A model generated the notes under the pieces. The model had not been told where the DNA came from. It saw only the letters and a list, made by a program, of their open reading frames with translations, and ran no database searches. Below are positions 47,753 through 56,413 of a stretch of 64,000 nucleotides of DNA, one piece after another. Both the position numbers and the translations under genes were made by a program. The stretch's first letter is position 1. Every line of letters starts with the position of its first letter. Source of the stretch: an uncultured Polaribacter sp. (lineage in GTDB: Bacteria > Bacteroidota > Bacteroidia > Flavobacteriales > Flavobacteriaceae); NCBI RefSeq assembly GCF_947495205.1, contig NZ_CANLXV010000004.1:1-64000 (forward strand). Reading direction: 5' to 3'.

Positions 47753-49297
47753 ATGAGCATACAAATTTTATGGGTTGATGATGAAATTGAATTATTAAAA
47801 CCGCATATTTTATTTTTAGAACGAAAAAATTACAACGTTACCACTTGTACCAATGGTGCAGACGCTATAAATCTAGTAGAAGAAACAAATTTTGATATTG
47901 TTTTTTTGGATGAAAACATGCCAGGTTTATCTGGTTTAGAAACACTTTCTGAAATTAAACAAAAACAAGCCAATTTACCTGTTGTAATGATTACAAAGAG
48001 TGAAGAGGAGTATATTATGGAAGAAGCCATTGGCTCTAAAATTGCAGATTATTTAATAAAACCTGTTAATCCGAGTCAGATTTTGTTAAGTCTAAAGAAA
48101 AACTTAGACAATTCTCGTTTGGTTTCCGAAAAAACAACATCTAACTATCAGCAAGAATTTAGAAAAATTTCTATGGATTTGGCAATGGTAAATTCTTATG
48201 AAGAATGGATAGATTTGTATAAAAAACTAATTCATTGGGAATTAGAACTAGAAAACATAAGCGACCCAGGAATGCTTGGTATTTTAGAATCTCAAAAACA
48301 AGAGGCAAACTCTCAGTTTTTTAAATTCATTAAAAAAAATTATGAAGACTATTTAACTGCCCATGACAAGCCTACATTTTCGCATACTTTATTTAAAGAT
48401 TATGTAGTTCCTGAACTAAATAAAAACCAAGGTGTTTTATGGGTTGTTATTGATAATTTACGTTATGACCAATACAGAATTTTAGAGCCATTAATTAATA
48501 ATCATTATAAAAAAGAAGAAGAATATACTTATTTCTCAATCTTACCAACAGCAACGCAATATGCTAGAAATGCTATTTTTTCTGGTTTAATGCCTTCAGA
48601 AATGGAGAAAAAACATCCAAATTTTTGGAAAAACGATACCGATGAAGGTGGTATGAATTTATTTGAAAACGAATTTTTAACGGCTCAAATAAAACGTTTA
48701 AGTTTAGATATTAAACACGAATATTATAAAATTTCTTCGTTAAAAAGCGGTAAAGAATTGGCAGACAATTACAATGGTACCAAACAAAACGATTTAACTG
48801 CGGTTGTTTATAATTTTGTAGATATTTTAAGTCATTCTAAAACAGAAATGGAAGTAATTAAAGAATTGGCTGGAGATGATAAAGCTTATAGAAGTTTAAC
48901 TTTAAGCTGGTTTAAAAACTCACCTTTATTTGAAATTATACAAAAAGCACAAAGTTTGGGACAAAAATTAATTATTACCACAGATCATGGTACTATTAAT
49001 TGCAAAGCACCTTCAAAAGTAATTGGCGACAAAAACATTAGTTCTAATTTACGCTACAAAACAGGTAGAAGTTTGTCTTATGAAGAAAAAGATGTGTATG
49101 CTGTAAGAAACCCAAAAGACATTTTTTTGCCAACAGTTGCTATGAATGCGCCTTTTGTATTTGCTAAAGAAGATTTATTTTTTGCCTATCCTAACAACTT
49201 TAATCACTTTGTAAAATATTTTAAAAACACTTACCAACATGGTGGTGTTTCTCTAGAAGAAATGATTATTCCTTGTGCGGTTTATAGTCCTAAGTAA
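47753..49297 (+). CDS. porX: T9SS regulator PorX (response regulator/PglZ)
   Basis: A 514-residue protein with a receiver domain (about 1-120, phosphoacceptor D53 in FLDENMPG) and a C-terminal PglZ/alkaline-phosphatase-like domain (motifs VIDNLRYDQY, LPTATQYARN, TTDHGTI). In Porphyromonas, PorX with PorY controls type IX secretion genes; here it fits the T9SS cargo at 1397. It has its own terminator. A histidine kinase partner is not in the window. Confidence 0.95.
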   Translation: MSIQILWVDDEIELLKPHILFLERKNYNVTTCTNGADAINLVEETNFDIVFLDENMPGLSGLETLSEIKQKQANLPVVMITKSEEEYIMEEAIGSKIADYLIKPVNPSQILLSLKKNLDNSRLVSEKTTSNYQQEFRKISMDLAMVNSYEEWIDLYKKLIHWELELENISDPGMLGILESQKQEANSQFFKFIKKNYEDYLTAHDKPTFSHTLFKDYVVPELNKNQGVLWVVIDNLRYDQYRILEPLINNHYKKEEEYTYFSILPTATQYARNAIFSGLMPSEMEKKHPNFWKNDTDEGGMNLFENEFLTAQIKRLSLDIKHEYYKISSLKSGKELADNYNGTKQNDLTAVVYNFVDILSHSKTEMEVIKELAGDDKAYRSLTLSWFKNSPLFEIIQKAQSLGQKLIITTDHGTINCKAPSKVIGDKNISSNLRYKTGRSLSYEEKDVYAVRNPKDIFLPTVAMNAPFVFAKEDLFFAYPNNFNHFVKYFKNTYQHGGVSLEEMIIPCAVYSPK

Positions 49298-49303
49298 AAT
49301 TAA

Positions 49304-49338
49304 AAGAAGGTAAATTGTATAAGACAATTTACCTTCTT
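49304..49338. terminator. Terminator between porX and the convergent lipoprotein gene
   Basis: AAGAAGGTAAATTGT (49304-49318) and ACAATTTACCTTCTT (49324-49338) form a perfect 15-bp stem with a 5-base loop. It can serve both genes. Confidence 0.9.
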
Positions 49339-49376
49339 AGGTACTAAATCAAACTCAAATAATTAGATTTATATTT

Positions 49377-51026
49377 TTAAATACTGTTGCATAAGTCATC
49401 AGGAATAACAAAGTTTTCTAAATCCACATTTTCAGAGGTAAATGTATATTTATGATTATATACTCTTCCTTTATAATATGTCTGAAATTCGTATTCTTTG
49501 TTTAAAGTAATGTTATATAAGGTAATTTTCCCTCTTCTTATATAACCAACATATTTACTTCTTTTGTAAATTTGACCTCTATAATTAGTGTAGTCTTCTA
49601 ACATATACAAGAAAGAAGATGGTTTTATAATTCTAGAATCGCACACTCCAGAAAAATTTATATTTACATTTACAATCTGTGGAGGTAAATTATTTTTAAA
49701 ATCATTTAAATTGATACTTATTTGATTAAAATCACACCCATTAAAAATATTAGAACGATACACTTCTTTTCCTTTAGCGTAAGTAGAGCTACCCTCATAA
49801 ACAACAAATTGCAGGTTTGTATTAGGTGTTCTATAATATCCAAAAGATTTACCATCATAAAAATTTGCAGTTCTATTTGATTTATAACTAACATTTTGAT
49901 TAGTCCCTGCATAAACTAAAGATGTCGCTAATCTATAACCATTTTCTCTTGTTACACCAGGTGCAGAAATTTTCACATCAAACCTTCTATAATCATCACA
50001 ACCTCTTAACCAATAATCTAAATTATACCAAGATAAATGTGTGGTAGTATATTTTACAAATAAATTACCTTGATTATTCTCTTGAATAATCGTCTCTGTA
50101 TGATATTTCCAAACACCATCATCTTTACTATAAGACCAAACAGGTAAAAGATCTCCTATTTTTACTTTTGCTCCTGTATTTGGATTTACAACATCTCTGT
50201 CAACTTCCATAGTAATAGTTATAGGCTTAGAAAATTCTTTTACTTCTACCCCACCTACAAACATATCTATAGAAACAAAACCAGCAGTAGAAAAAGAGCC
50301 TTCATTGTCAATTTCTCCGTTTTCTAACTCAACAGAATCAGGAGAAAAACCACCAGGAAAAGAGTTTAAACTTTCATCTATTTGACTATCAAAATTAACC
50401 ACTCTAACTTTTAAATCTCCTGAATTAGAAAGCTCATTTCCAGCTTCATCTCTAAATTCTGTATCTTTTATAATTTCTACCTGTGTAAATTCATTCTCTC
50501 CAGAATCGTCTGTAATTACAATTAAATCTTCATTTAATTTATTATCTTTAAGTGGTTTTATAGATTCAATTAAACTTACTCCATTTGGTGTATCTTTAAT
50601 ATTCACAATATTTGCAAATATATTTACTAAAGTATCATTTTGATTAATGTTTACTGGTATTGTTGTTGTTAGATAGTCTTTACCACTTACCCTAACAATA
50701 AATCTTAAATCTTCTGTATTATAGGCAGGATTTACCGCTAATTGAAGTACACCATCTATTAATGGAAAGTTTGTTTTAGATCCACCATCAGAAACAATTT
50801 TGGTAGCATCTTCTCCTAACAATTCTATATTTAATTTATTACTACCATCTAAATTTATTGGATTTACAGGGTCAAAAACTGTGATTTGAATATTTTTATC
50901 AAAAACTGCGGTATCTACTGCTACTTTAAAATCTTTTAAAGGATTCTCACAAGATATTATTAAAACAAAAGAAAACAATAATAGTGTTCCTAATAATATT
51001 ACATTGTATTTTTTTATTTTTTTCAT
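49377..51026 (-). CDS. Large beta-rich lipoprotein, unknown
   Basis: A 549-residue protein with a lipoprotein signal (lipobox cysteine near residue 26, IISCENP). The rest is beta-rich with Ig-like strand spacing and many Asn and Asp residues; a cysteine appears in the C-terminal half (GCDDYRRF, GCDFNQIS, SGVCDSRI), suggesting disulfides outside the cytoplasm. I recognise no named family. It follows an outer-membrane barrel gene by 11 bases and is probably its surface or periplasmic partner. Confidence 0.7.
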   Translation of the reverse strand: MKKIKKYNVILLGTLLLFSFVLIISCENPLKDFKVAVDTAVFDKNIQITVFDPVNPINLDGSNKLNIELLGEDATKIVSDGGSKTNFPLIDGVLQLAVNPAYNTEDLRFIVRVSGKDYLTTTIPVNINQNDTLVNIFANIVNIKDTPNGVSLIESIKPLKDNKLNEDLIVITDDSGENEFTQVEIIKDTEFRDEAGNELSNSGDLKVRVVNFDSQIDESLNSFPGGFSPDSVELENGEIDNEGSFSTAGFVSIDMFVGGVEVKEFSKPITITMEVDRDVVNPNTGAKVKIGDLLPVWSYSKDDGVWKYHTETIIQENNQGNLFVKYTTTHLSWYNLDYWLRGCDDYRRFDVKISAPGVTRENGYRLATSLVYAGTNQNVSYKSNRTANFYDGKSFGYYRTPNTNLQFVVYEGSSTYAKGKEVYRSNIFNGCDFNQISINLNDFKNNLPPQIVNVNINFSGVCDSRIIKPSSFLYMLEDYTNYRGQIYKRSKYVGYIRRGKITLYNITLNKEYEFQTYYKGRVYNHKYTFTSENVDLENFVIPDDLCNSI

Positions 51027-51037
51027 AATTATTTATT

Positions 51038-51739
51038 TTAAAAACTGTAAGCTAATTTTAATTGAATATTTGGTATTATGGTTAATTTACTAAAACCATC
51101 TTTAATGGTTTCTTTATTTTCTTCTTCTGTAGGTGTTAGTAATCTTGTACCTACCAATGTGGCCTCTGATTCTCCAATAAAATAACCACCAACTTCTAAT
51201 GCTAGACCTAACCTTTTATTAGGAATTGCTCTTCCAAAACCTAAACCTAGATATGGAGCAAAACTACTATTCCAGTTTGCGTCTATTTGTATGTCTCCAA
51301 AATCTTCTTTGGTTAAAGTAATATCTCCTACTTTTTGTTCGCTATCAAAAGACAAATTACCCGATATAGAAAAATCTGTAAAATAACCAGCTCCAAAAAC
51401 CAATTTAAAAGAAGAATTAAAAGGTTTGTATTCAAGTAAAAAATCGTAGCTTTTATTTTTTAGATTTAATACAAAATCTGTATTCTGTCCATCTAATTCA
51501 AAATCATTAATTTCATAATTCTCTACATTTAAACTATTATATTTAAGTCTTAAAGTCATTTTACGAGTTAAATACCTTGCATACTCAAACCCTATTCCTG
51601 TGGTTCCTCCAGTAATTGCTATTGCATTTTTTCTTACTTTTTGATGCTCAATATCTTCTATCTCTTCTTTCTTATTTTGTCCAAATGATATTGAAACAAA
51701 ATAAAAACAAAAAATACAAGCATAAATGTTTCTTTTCAT
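51038..51739 (-). CDS. Outer-membrane beta-barrel protein
   Basis: A 233-residue protein with a signal peptide (about 1-20, ending SFGQ) and repeated beta strands ending in an aromatic residue (QLKLAYSF), typical of small outer-membrane barrels. It shares a transcript with the lipoprotein gene downstream and has its own full-consensus promoter. Confidence 0.75.
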   Translation of the reverse strand: MKRNIYACIFCFYFVSISFGQNKKEEIEDIEHQKVRKNAIAITGGTTGIGFEYARYLTRKMTLRLKYNSLNVENYEINDFELDGQNTDFVLNLKNKSYDFLLEYKPFNSSFKLVFGAGYFTDFSISGNLSFDSEQKVGDITLTKEDFGDIQIDANWNSSFAPYLGLGFGRAIPNKRLGLALEVGGYFIGESEATLVGTRLLTPTEEENKETIKDGFSKLTIIPNIQLKLAYSF

Positions 51740-51769
51740 AGTTTTAATTTTAGGTTAGTTTTATCGGTT

Positions 51770-51800
51770 CAAAATTAATTTGAACTTATAAAAACTACAA
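51770..51800 (-). promoter_or_regulatory. Promoter of the barrel-lipoprotein operon
   Basis: On the minus strand TTG (51798-51800), 20 bases, and TAATTTTG (51770-51777) match the consensus. The predicted start gives a leader of about 25 bases. Confidence 0.7.
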
Positions 51801-51849
51801 TACCTACTTCTAGGTATTTTTTAAAAGGTAAATTTTATGAAATTGAGTA

Positions 51850-52542
51850 TTACAATAACTCTAAAACCATAGAAAACTTAATTAAATCTGCTAAAGAAGT
51901 AGCATCTAATTTTTTATAAATATTTTTTCTATGAGTAATAACAGTATGTTTAGAAATAAATAAATGTTCCCCAACCTGTTTATTATTGGCTCCATTTACA
52001 ACTAGTTGTAGAATAACTTTCTCTTGTTTGGTTAAACTTTGAAAACGCTGCCAAAATAACATACAATTTTTATGCTCTGGCACAATACTATTAAAAAGTT
52101 TAGAAAGGACGCCCATTTGATCTGGAAATAAAGTGGTATTTAAAGATATTTCGTTATCAATTAAAGCTTTGTTGGTTAAGTAATGCGTCATTGTATTGTT
52201 TAAGGAAACACATTGCAAGAAATTACAAATAGAATTATGATCGTTTGTTTTTTGAAATTCCCTCGCTTTTTTCTTCGCTTTTTCTAATAAAAAAGGTTCA
52301 GAAATAGAAGGTAAATACTTACCACCAAATTCAAATAAGTTTTCAATTTCTTTGCCATAACTGAAAAACGAATCACTAAAATAAATATGATCGCAACTTT
52401 CTATTTTATTGATGTAAATAGGGTTTGGTAAATAATCTGCCAATTGATAAAATTGAACTTTATTTTCTAAATATAAATTTCTTAAACGAAATGAGAAATG
52501 CTCGTTTTGAGTAAAAAATTCTTTTTCGCTAAATTTTTTCAT
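51850..52542 (-). CDS. LuxR-family transcriptional regulator
   Basis: A 230-residue protein whose last 60 or so residues form a LuxR helix-turn-helix (LTKQEKVILQLVVNGANNK, then HTVITHRKNIYKKL). The first 165 residues lack a recognised receiver or sensor domain. Its start codon abuts the stop codon of the hydrolase gene, so both are cotranscribed. It may control the neighbouring barrel-lipoprotein operon, an inference from location. Confidence 0.88.
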   Translation of the reverse strand: MKKFSEKEFFTQNEHFSFRLRNLYLENKVQFYQLADYLPNPIYINKIESCDHIYFSDSFFSYGKEIENLFEFGGKYLPSISEPFLLEKAKKKAREFQKTNDHNSICNFLQCVSLNNTMTHYLTNKALIDNEISLNTTLFPDQMGVLSKLFNSIVPEHKNCMLFWQRFQSLTKQEKVILQLVVNGANNKQVGEHLFISKHTVITHRKNIYKKLDATSLADLIKFSMVLELL

Positions 52543-53315
52543 CTAAAATACTTTTTTCGCAATTCTTTGCAACTTCAGTAAAAACTCGTTTGGCTTTTCT
52601 AAACTTGCATAATGCCCACAATTTTTAAATCGAAATATCTCACAATAATTCTCACTATTATTCAAAACATGCTCCAAATAATTAGAATTAACAGAAGCAT
52701 CTGCATCACCAACAATTATAAATTTAGGAATATTTAATTTTGTGAAAATTTCAAATTCATTAGATAGTTTATCTCCTAAAATGTCTTCTGCAATACATTT
52801 TCTAACAATGGGATTTGTTTGCTTGAAATCTGTAACAATATTAACAGCATTTTTATTATTAAAAACAGCAATTTCTGCAGCAGTTTCAACTTCTTTTAAA
52901 GATGGTTGTTCTGTTAAAAAAGTTTGCAAAGCTGGTACAGGTAAAAAAGCTTCTTCAAAATTAATTGGCTTTTTTACTGGCGGAGTTCCAAAAATTAGTA
53001 AACCCTTTAGCTCATAAATGCTATTGGCTATTTCAATAGCTAAATGACCACCTAAAGAATTACCAACTAATAAAATAGGCTCACCTATGGAATTGATATA
53101 AGTAATTAATTTTTCTTTAAAAAAATCTACAGTAAACTCTTTAGATTTTTATAGTCGTCTGCACTTGTACCATGTCCTGGTAAATCTATTGCAATTTTTG
53201 TTTGCTGAATCTGATCTGAGTTAAGTACGTGTTCAAAAACTGAACTAGAAGAAGAATTGCCGTGTAGAAAAATTATTGCACCTTCTTTACCTCCTTTTTT
53301 TATTATTTTTTTCAT
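52543..53315 (-). pseudogene. Alpha/beta hydrolase broken by a one-base frameshift
   Basis: The N-terminal part (from the ATG at 53315, MKKIIKKGG, with the oxyanion block FLHGNSSSS) ends in a stop at 53127. Changing frame near an A5 run at about 53148 restores a product of about 255 residues: KEFTVDFFKEK, then the nucleophile elbow GNSLGG (inside 52930-53127), the acid in GDADASV and the histidine in NCGHYASL. So the ancestral triad is complete but split, consistent with loss of one A. It could be a real decay or a sequencing error. It directly precedes the LuxR gene. Confidence 0.85.
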
Positions 53316-53403
53316 AGCAATACGAAAAAACAAAATATTCTTGTTTCTTCAAAAAAATATGTTCAAAAACATTAACTTTTTGTTACGAACTAGCTTATTT
53401 TTA

Positions 53404-53434
53404 TTGATATAATAAAAAAACAATACTATTTTTG
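53404..53434 (+). promoter_or_regulatory. Promoter of tsaE, predicted leaderless
   Basis: TTG (53404-53406), 20 bases, TATTTTTG (53427-53434) matches the consensus fully. The ATG is at 53439, only five bases beyond, where transcription would itself start. Confidence 0.75.
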
Positions 53435-53438
53435 CATT

Positions 53439-53846
53439 ATGAATACAACCTATTCTTTACAAGAATTACCAAAAATTGCAAAAGAAATAATTACATCTGT
53501 AAAATATAAAACCTTATTATTTTATGGAGAAATGGGTGTTGGCAAAACCACCTTAATTAAAGAAATTTGCAAACAATTAGGTGTTTTAGACAATATCTCC
53601 TCTCCTACTTTTTCTTTGGTAAACGAGTATGAAACCAAATCAAAAGAAAGCGTTTTTCATTTCGATTTTTATAGAATCACAGATGAAAATGAAGCTCTAG
53701 ATATGGGAATAGAAGATTATTTATATAATAATTGCTGGTGTTTAATTGAATGGCCACAAAATGTAGAAAATTTATTACCTTTAGATGCTGTTGAAATCCA
53801 TTTGTCTACTTTAGAAAATGGTCAACGAAACATTCAACTAAAATAA
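53439..53846 (+). CDS. tsaE: tRNA threonylcarbamoyladenosine ATPase TsaE
   Basis: A 135-residue P-loop ATPase that helps TsaB-TsaD make t6A at position 37 of tRNAs. The P-loop is GEMGVGKT (30-37), and SSPTFSLVNEY and HFDFYR are family blocks. Length is normal. It is followed after 7 bases by the alanine-dehydrogenase-like gene. tsaB and tsaD are elsewhere. Confidence 0.96.
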   Translation: MNTTYSLQELPKIAKEIITSVKYKTLLFYGEMGVGKTTLIKEICKQLGVLDNISSPTFSLVNEYETKSKESVFHFDFYRITDENEALDMGIEDYLYNNCWCLIEWPQNVENLLPLDAVEIHLSTLENGQRNIQLK

Positions 53847-53853
53847 ACCTAAC

Positions 53854-55050
53854 ATGAGTCAGTTTTCTCCCTTTAGTAAAGAAGAATTAATTCCACAAGA
53901 AGAAAAATTAGAAGTTAAAAAACAAAAAGGAGAACTTTATATTGGCTTACCTAAAGAAACCTATTTAAGCGAAAAAAGAGTTTGTTTAACACCAGATGCT
54001 GTTACTGCTTTGTCTGCAAATGGCCATAGAGTTGTCATAGAAACAGGTGCAGGAGATGGCGCAAATTTTACCGATAAAGAATATTCAGACGCTGGCGCAA
54101 AAATTTCTTATCATGCAGAAGAAGCTTTTAAATGCAATATTGTATTAAAAGTTGCACCACCAACAGAAAAAGAAATTGAATACCTAAACCCAAAAACCAT
54201 TTTAATTTCTTCTTTACAATTAAAAACACAATCTAAAACCTATTTTGAAGCTTTAGTAAAAAAGAAAATTACAGCAATTGCTTTTGATTATATTAAAGAC
54301 GACCATAACTCCTATCCTGTTGTAAAATCGCTTAGCGAAATTGCAGGAACAGCCTCTATATTAATTGCTGGAGAATTAATGAGCGGAACAAACAAGGGAA
54401 ATGGTTTATTATTTGGAAACATTGGTGGCGTACCACCCACTAGTGTGGTTATTTTTGGTGCAGGAACAGTTGGTGAATATGCAGCAAAAACGGCTATTGG
54501 TTTGGGTGCCAGAGTAAAAGTTTTTGACAATTCTATAAGTAAACTAAGAAAGTTAAAAGATTGTTTAAACTACCCAATCTACACATCTACATTGCAACCA
54601 AAATCTATTGCAAAAGCTTTAATGCGCTGTGATGTTGCCATTGGTGCCATTCGTGGTAAAAACAGAAGTCCTATTTGTGCCACAGAAGAAATGGTACAAC
54701 GTATGAAAGAAGGTGCAATTTTAGTAGATGTTGCTATAGACAGAGGTGGCTGTTTTGAAACTTCTAATGTAACCACACACAAAACACCAACTTTTGTAAA
54801 ACATGGTGTTATACACTATTGTGTACCTAATATTCCTGCAAGATATTCCAGAACTGCATCTGTATCTATTAGTAATATTTTTACCCCTTACCTATTGCAT
54901 ATTGCAGAAGAAGGCGGCTTTGAAAATACAGCAAGATTTAACAAAAGCCTTAGAGACGGTATGTACGCTTACCATGGTATTTTAACAAACAAAACAGTAG
55001 CCAATTGGTTCGATTTGCCATTTAGAGACATTAATTTACTAATCTTTTAA
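53854..55050 (+). CDS. Alanine dehydrogenase/PntA-like paralogue without catalytic residues
   Basis: A 398-residue member of the alanine dehydrogenase/transhydrogenase-alpha family. The fold is clear: GLPKE start, Rossmann block VVIFGAGTVGEYAAKTA, and VDVAIDRGGCFET. Compared without gaps to the true enzyme at 59984, the catalytic lysine (K75 there) is A101 and the catalytic histidine (H96 there) is Q122. The context KVAPP followed by LNPKTILIS is closer to PntA domain I. It has about 25 extra N-terminal residues. Such genes are commonly labelled alanine dehydrogenase, but that activity is unlikely. It is cotranscribed with tsaE. Confidence 0.85.
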   Translation: MSQFSPFSKEELIPQEEKLEVKKQKGELYIGLPKETYLSEKRVCLTPDAVTALSANGHRVVIETGAGDGANFTDKEYSDAGAKISYHAEEAFKCNIVLKVAPPTEKEIEYLNPKTILISSLQLKTQSKTYFEALVKKKITAIAFDYIKDDHNSYPVVKSLSEIAGTASILIAGELMSGTNKGNGLLFGNIGGVPPTSVVIFGAGTVGEYAAKTAIGLGARVKVFDNSISKLRKLKDCLNYPIYTSTLQPKSIAKALMRCDVAIGAIRGKNRSPICATEEMVQRMKEGAILVDVAIDRGGCFETSNVTTHKTPTFVKHGVIHYCVPNIPARYSRTASVSISNIFTPYLLHIAEEGGFENTARFNKSLRDGMYAYHGILTNKTVANWFDLPFRDINLLIF

Positions 55051-55128
55051 GTAAAAATAATCCCTAAATTTTAGCAATATTTTTTCAAAATTATCTTTCT
55101 TAACTATAAATGCTAACCAGCATTAACT

Positions 55129-55136
55129 TAAATTTG
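55129..55136 (+). promoter_or_regulatory. -7 box upstream of the DUF4258 gene
   Basis: TAAATTTG ends 17 bases before the ATG at 55154. No -33 TTG at usual spacing. Confidence 0.45.
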
Positions 55137-55153
55137 CAAACTAAATTATTACC

Positions 55154-55522
55154 ATGCTTGTAAAACGTATTTTTTATTATTTAATAGGAGTTTCTTTGGG
55201 CTCTGTAGGAGTTTATTTCTTTTGGCAAAAGAAAAATGCAAGTTTTGATTATGGTATGGATGCTAGAACATTAAAAACCATCAGAATTAAAAAACGTTTG
55301 TTTACTAATGATGCAAAAACAGCAATGGATCGTTTTAAAATAGATACCGCAAAAATTAGTACCATTCTAAAAACTGGCGATGTAGATTTTAGCAAAGGAA
55401 ACCCAAGAAACAAACCTTGTGCAGACTATTTTATTACAGGTAAAAAAGAATTAAACAATATAAGTTTACTTGTAAAACGTTGTGATTCTTCTGCAACCAT
55501 AGAAAAAGTTATCAAACAATAA
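55154..55522 (+). CDS. DUF4258 membrane-anchored protein
   Basis: A 122-residue protein with an N-terminal membrane segment (about 5-24) and a small C-terminal domain. Blocks such as ILKTGDVDFSKGNPR and CADYFITGKK resemble DUF4258, a short domain of unknown activity. The anchor suggests periplasmic location. It follows the alanine-dehydrogenase-like gene in the same direction. Confidence 0.75.
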   Translation: MLVKRIFYYLIGVSLGSVGVYFFWQKKNASFDYGMDARTLKTIRIKKRLFTNDAKTAMDRFKIDTAKISTILKTGDVDFSKGNPRNKPCADYFITGKKELNNISLLVKRCDSSATIEKVIKQ

Positions 55523-55540
55523 TGGTTTTTTGAAGCCATT

Positions 55541-55675
55541 TCCTGCTTTCCACTATATCTTTTTATGCTCCTTTAGTTTTAGCATTTGTTATTTTTAAAA
55601 ATTGTTTTTATTCCAAATAAGCAATCTTAAAATTTAGAAAAGCATAAAAAGGATGCCGTTGCAATCAGGGCTAGC
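55541..55675. repeat. Dispersed inverted-repeat element
   Basis: The arms CTTTTTATGCT (55559-55569) and AGCATAAAAAG (55641-55651) pair perfectly around a 71-base loop. Outside are CCTGCTTTCCACTATAT and GGATGCCGTTGCAATCAGGGCT. A 24-base part (55545-55568) is identical, reversed, to 1001-1024, and the layout parallels 27232-27313. It lies between convergent genes. Confidence 0.8.
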
Positions 55676-55680
55676 ATTAT

Positions 55681-56358
55681 TTACTTAAGTTCTTGAGAAT
55701 TTAAATATCTTTCTTCTATTTTAGCTACATTTTTAATTGTTTTTTTTACCCAATCAAAATATAAAACCTCTTTTTCTTTTTTAGATAATTGCCAGTTTAT
55801 ATTAGAATTTCTCAATTTTGTAGTTACGTGTTGTAAAATAATAGCAGCAGCAACAGAAATGTTTAAACTCTCTGTAAAACCAACCATAGGTATTTTTAAA
55901 AAACCATCTGCATTTTCTAGTACATAATCAGAAACACCGTCTGCTTCTACTCCAAAAACAAAAGCAGATTTTTTTGTAATATCAAAATCTTGTAACAAAC
56001 AAGAATCATTATGTGGCGTAGTTGCAATAATTTGATACCCTTTTTCCTTTAAACTATCCAAACAAATTTTGGTATTATCTCCATCTGTTTTATAACGTTT
56101 AGATGTTATCCATTTTTGAGAACCTTTGGCCACATGCCTAGACACTTTATTCGTATATTTATTTTCAATTGCATGCACATCTTGCACACCAAAAATATCA
56201 GCAGTTCTCACAACTGCACTTGCATTGTGTGGCTGAAAAATATCTTCTAAAACCACAGTAAAATGCCTTGTTCTTTGCTCTAAAACAGTTTTAAAAAGTG
56301 CTTTTCTTTTTTCAGTTAAAAAACCTTCAAAATAAGTTAATAAATGCGCATCAATCAT
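55681..56358 (-). CDS. TrmH-family tRNA/rRNA 2'-O-methyltransferase
   Basis: A 225-residue SPOUT methyltransferase. Motif 1 is in LEDIFQPHNASAVVRTAD, and knot motifs 2 and 3 are VFGVEADGVSDYV and IPMVGFTESLNISVAAAI. The N-terminal length resembles TrmH (Gm18 of tRNA), but the target is not proven. Its promoter predicts a leaderless mRNA. Confidence 0.92.
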   Translation of the reverse strand: MIDAHLLTYFEGFLTEKRKALFKTVLEQRTRHFTVVLEDIFQPHNASAVVRTADIFGVQDVHAIENKYTNKVSRHVAKGSQKWITSKRYKTDGDNTKICLDSLKEKGYQIIATTPHNDSCLLQDFDITKKSAFVFGVEADGVSDYVLENADGFLKIPMVGFTESLNISVAAAIILQHVTTKLRNSNINWQLSKKEKEVLYFDWVKKTIKNVAKIEERYLNSQELK

Positions 56359-56363
56359 AATTA

Positions 56364-56393
56364 CAAACTTAAAATTATTATTTTTATAACCAA
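56364..56393 (-). promoter_or_regulatory. Promoter of the TrmH-family gene, predicted leaderless
   Basis: On the minus strand TTG (56391-56393), 19 bases, TAAGTTTG (56364-56371). The ATG at 56358 is five bases beyond, at the expected transcription start. Confidence 0.75.
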
Positions 56394-56413
56394 TAATGAT
56401 TTTTATAAATTAA

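Noticed and set aside
55154..55522. DUF4258 protein as a toxin of a toxin-antitoxin pair
   Set aside because: It has a membrane anchor and no antitoxin-like neighbour; the gene beside it is an Ald-like paralogue.
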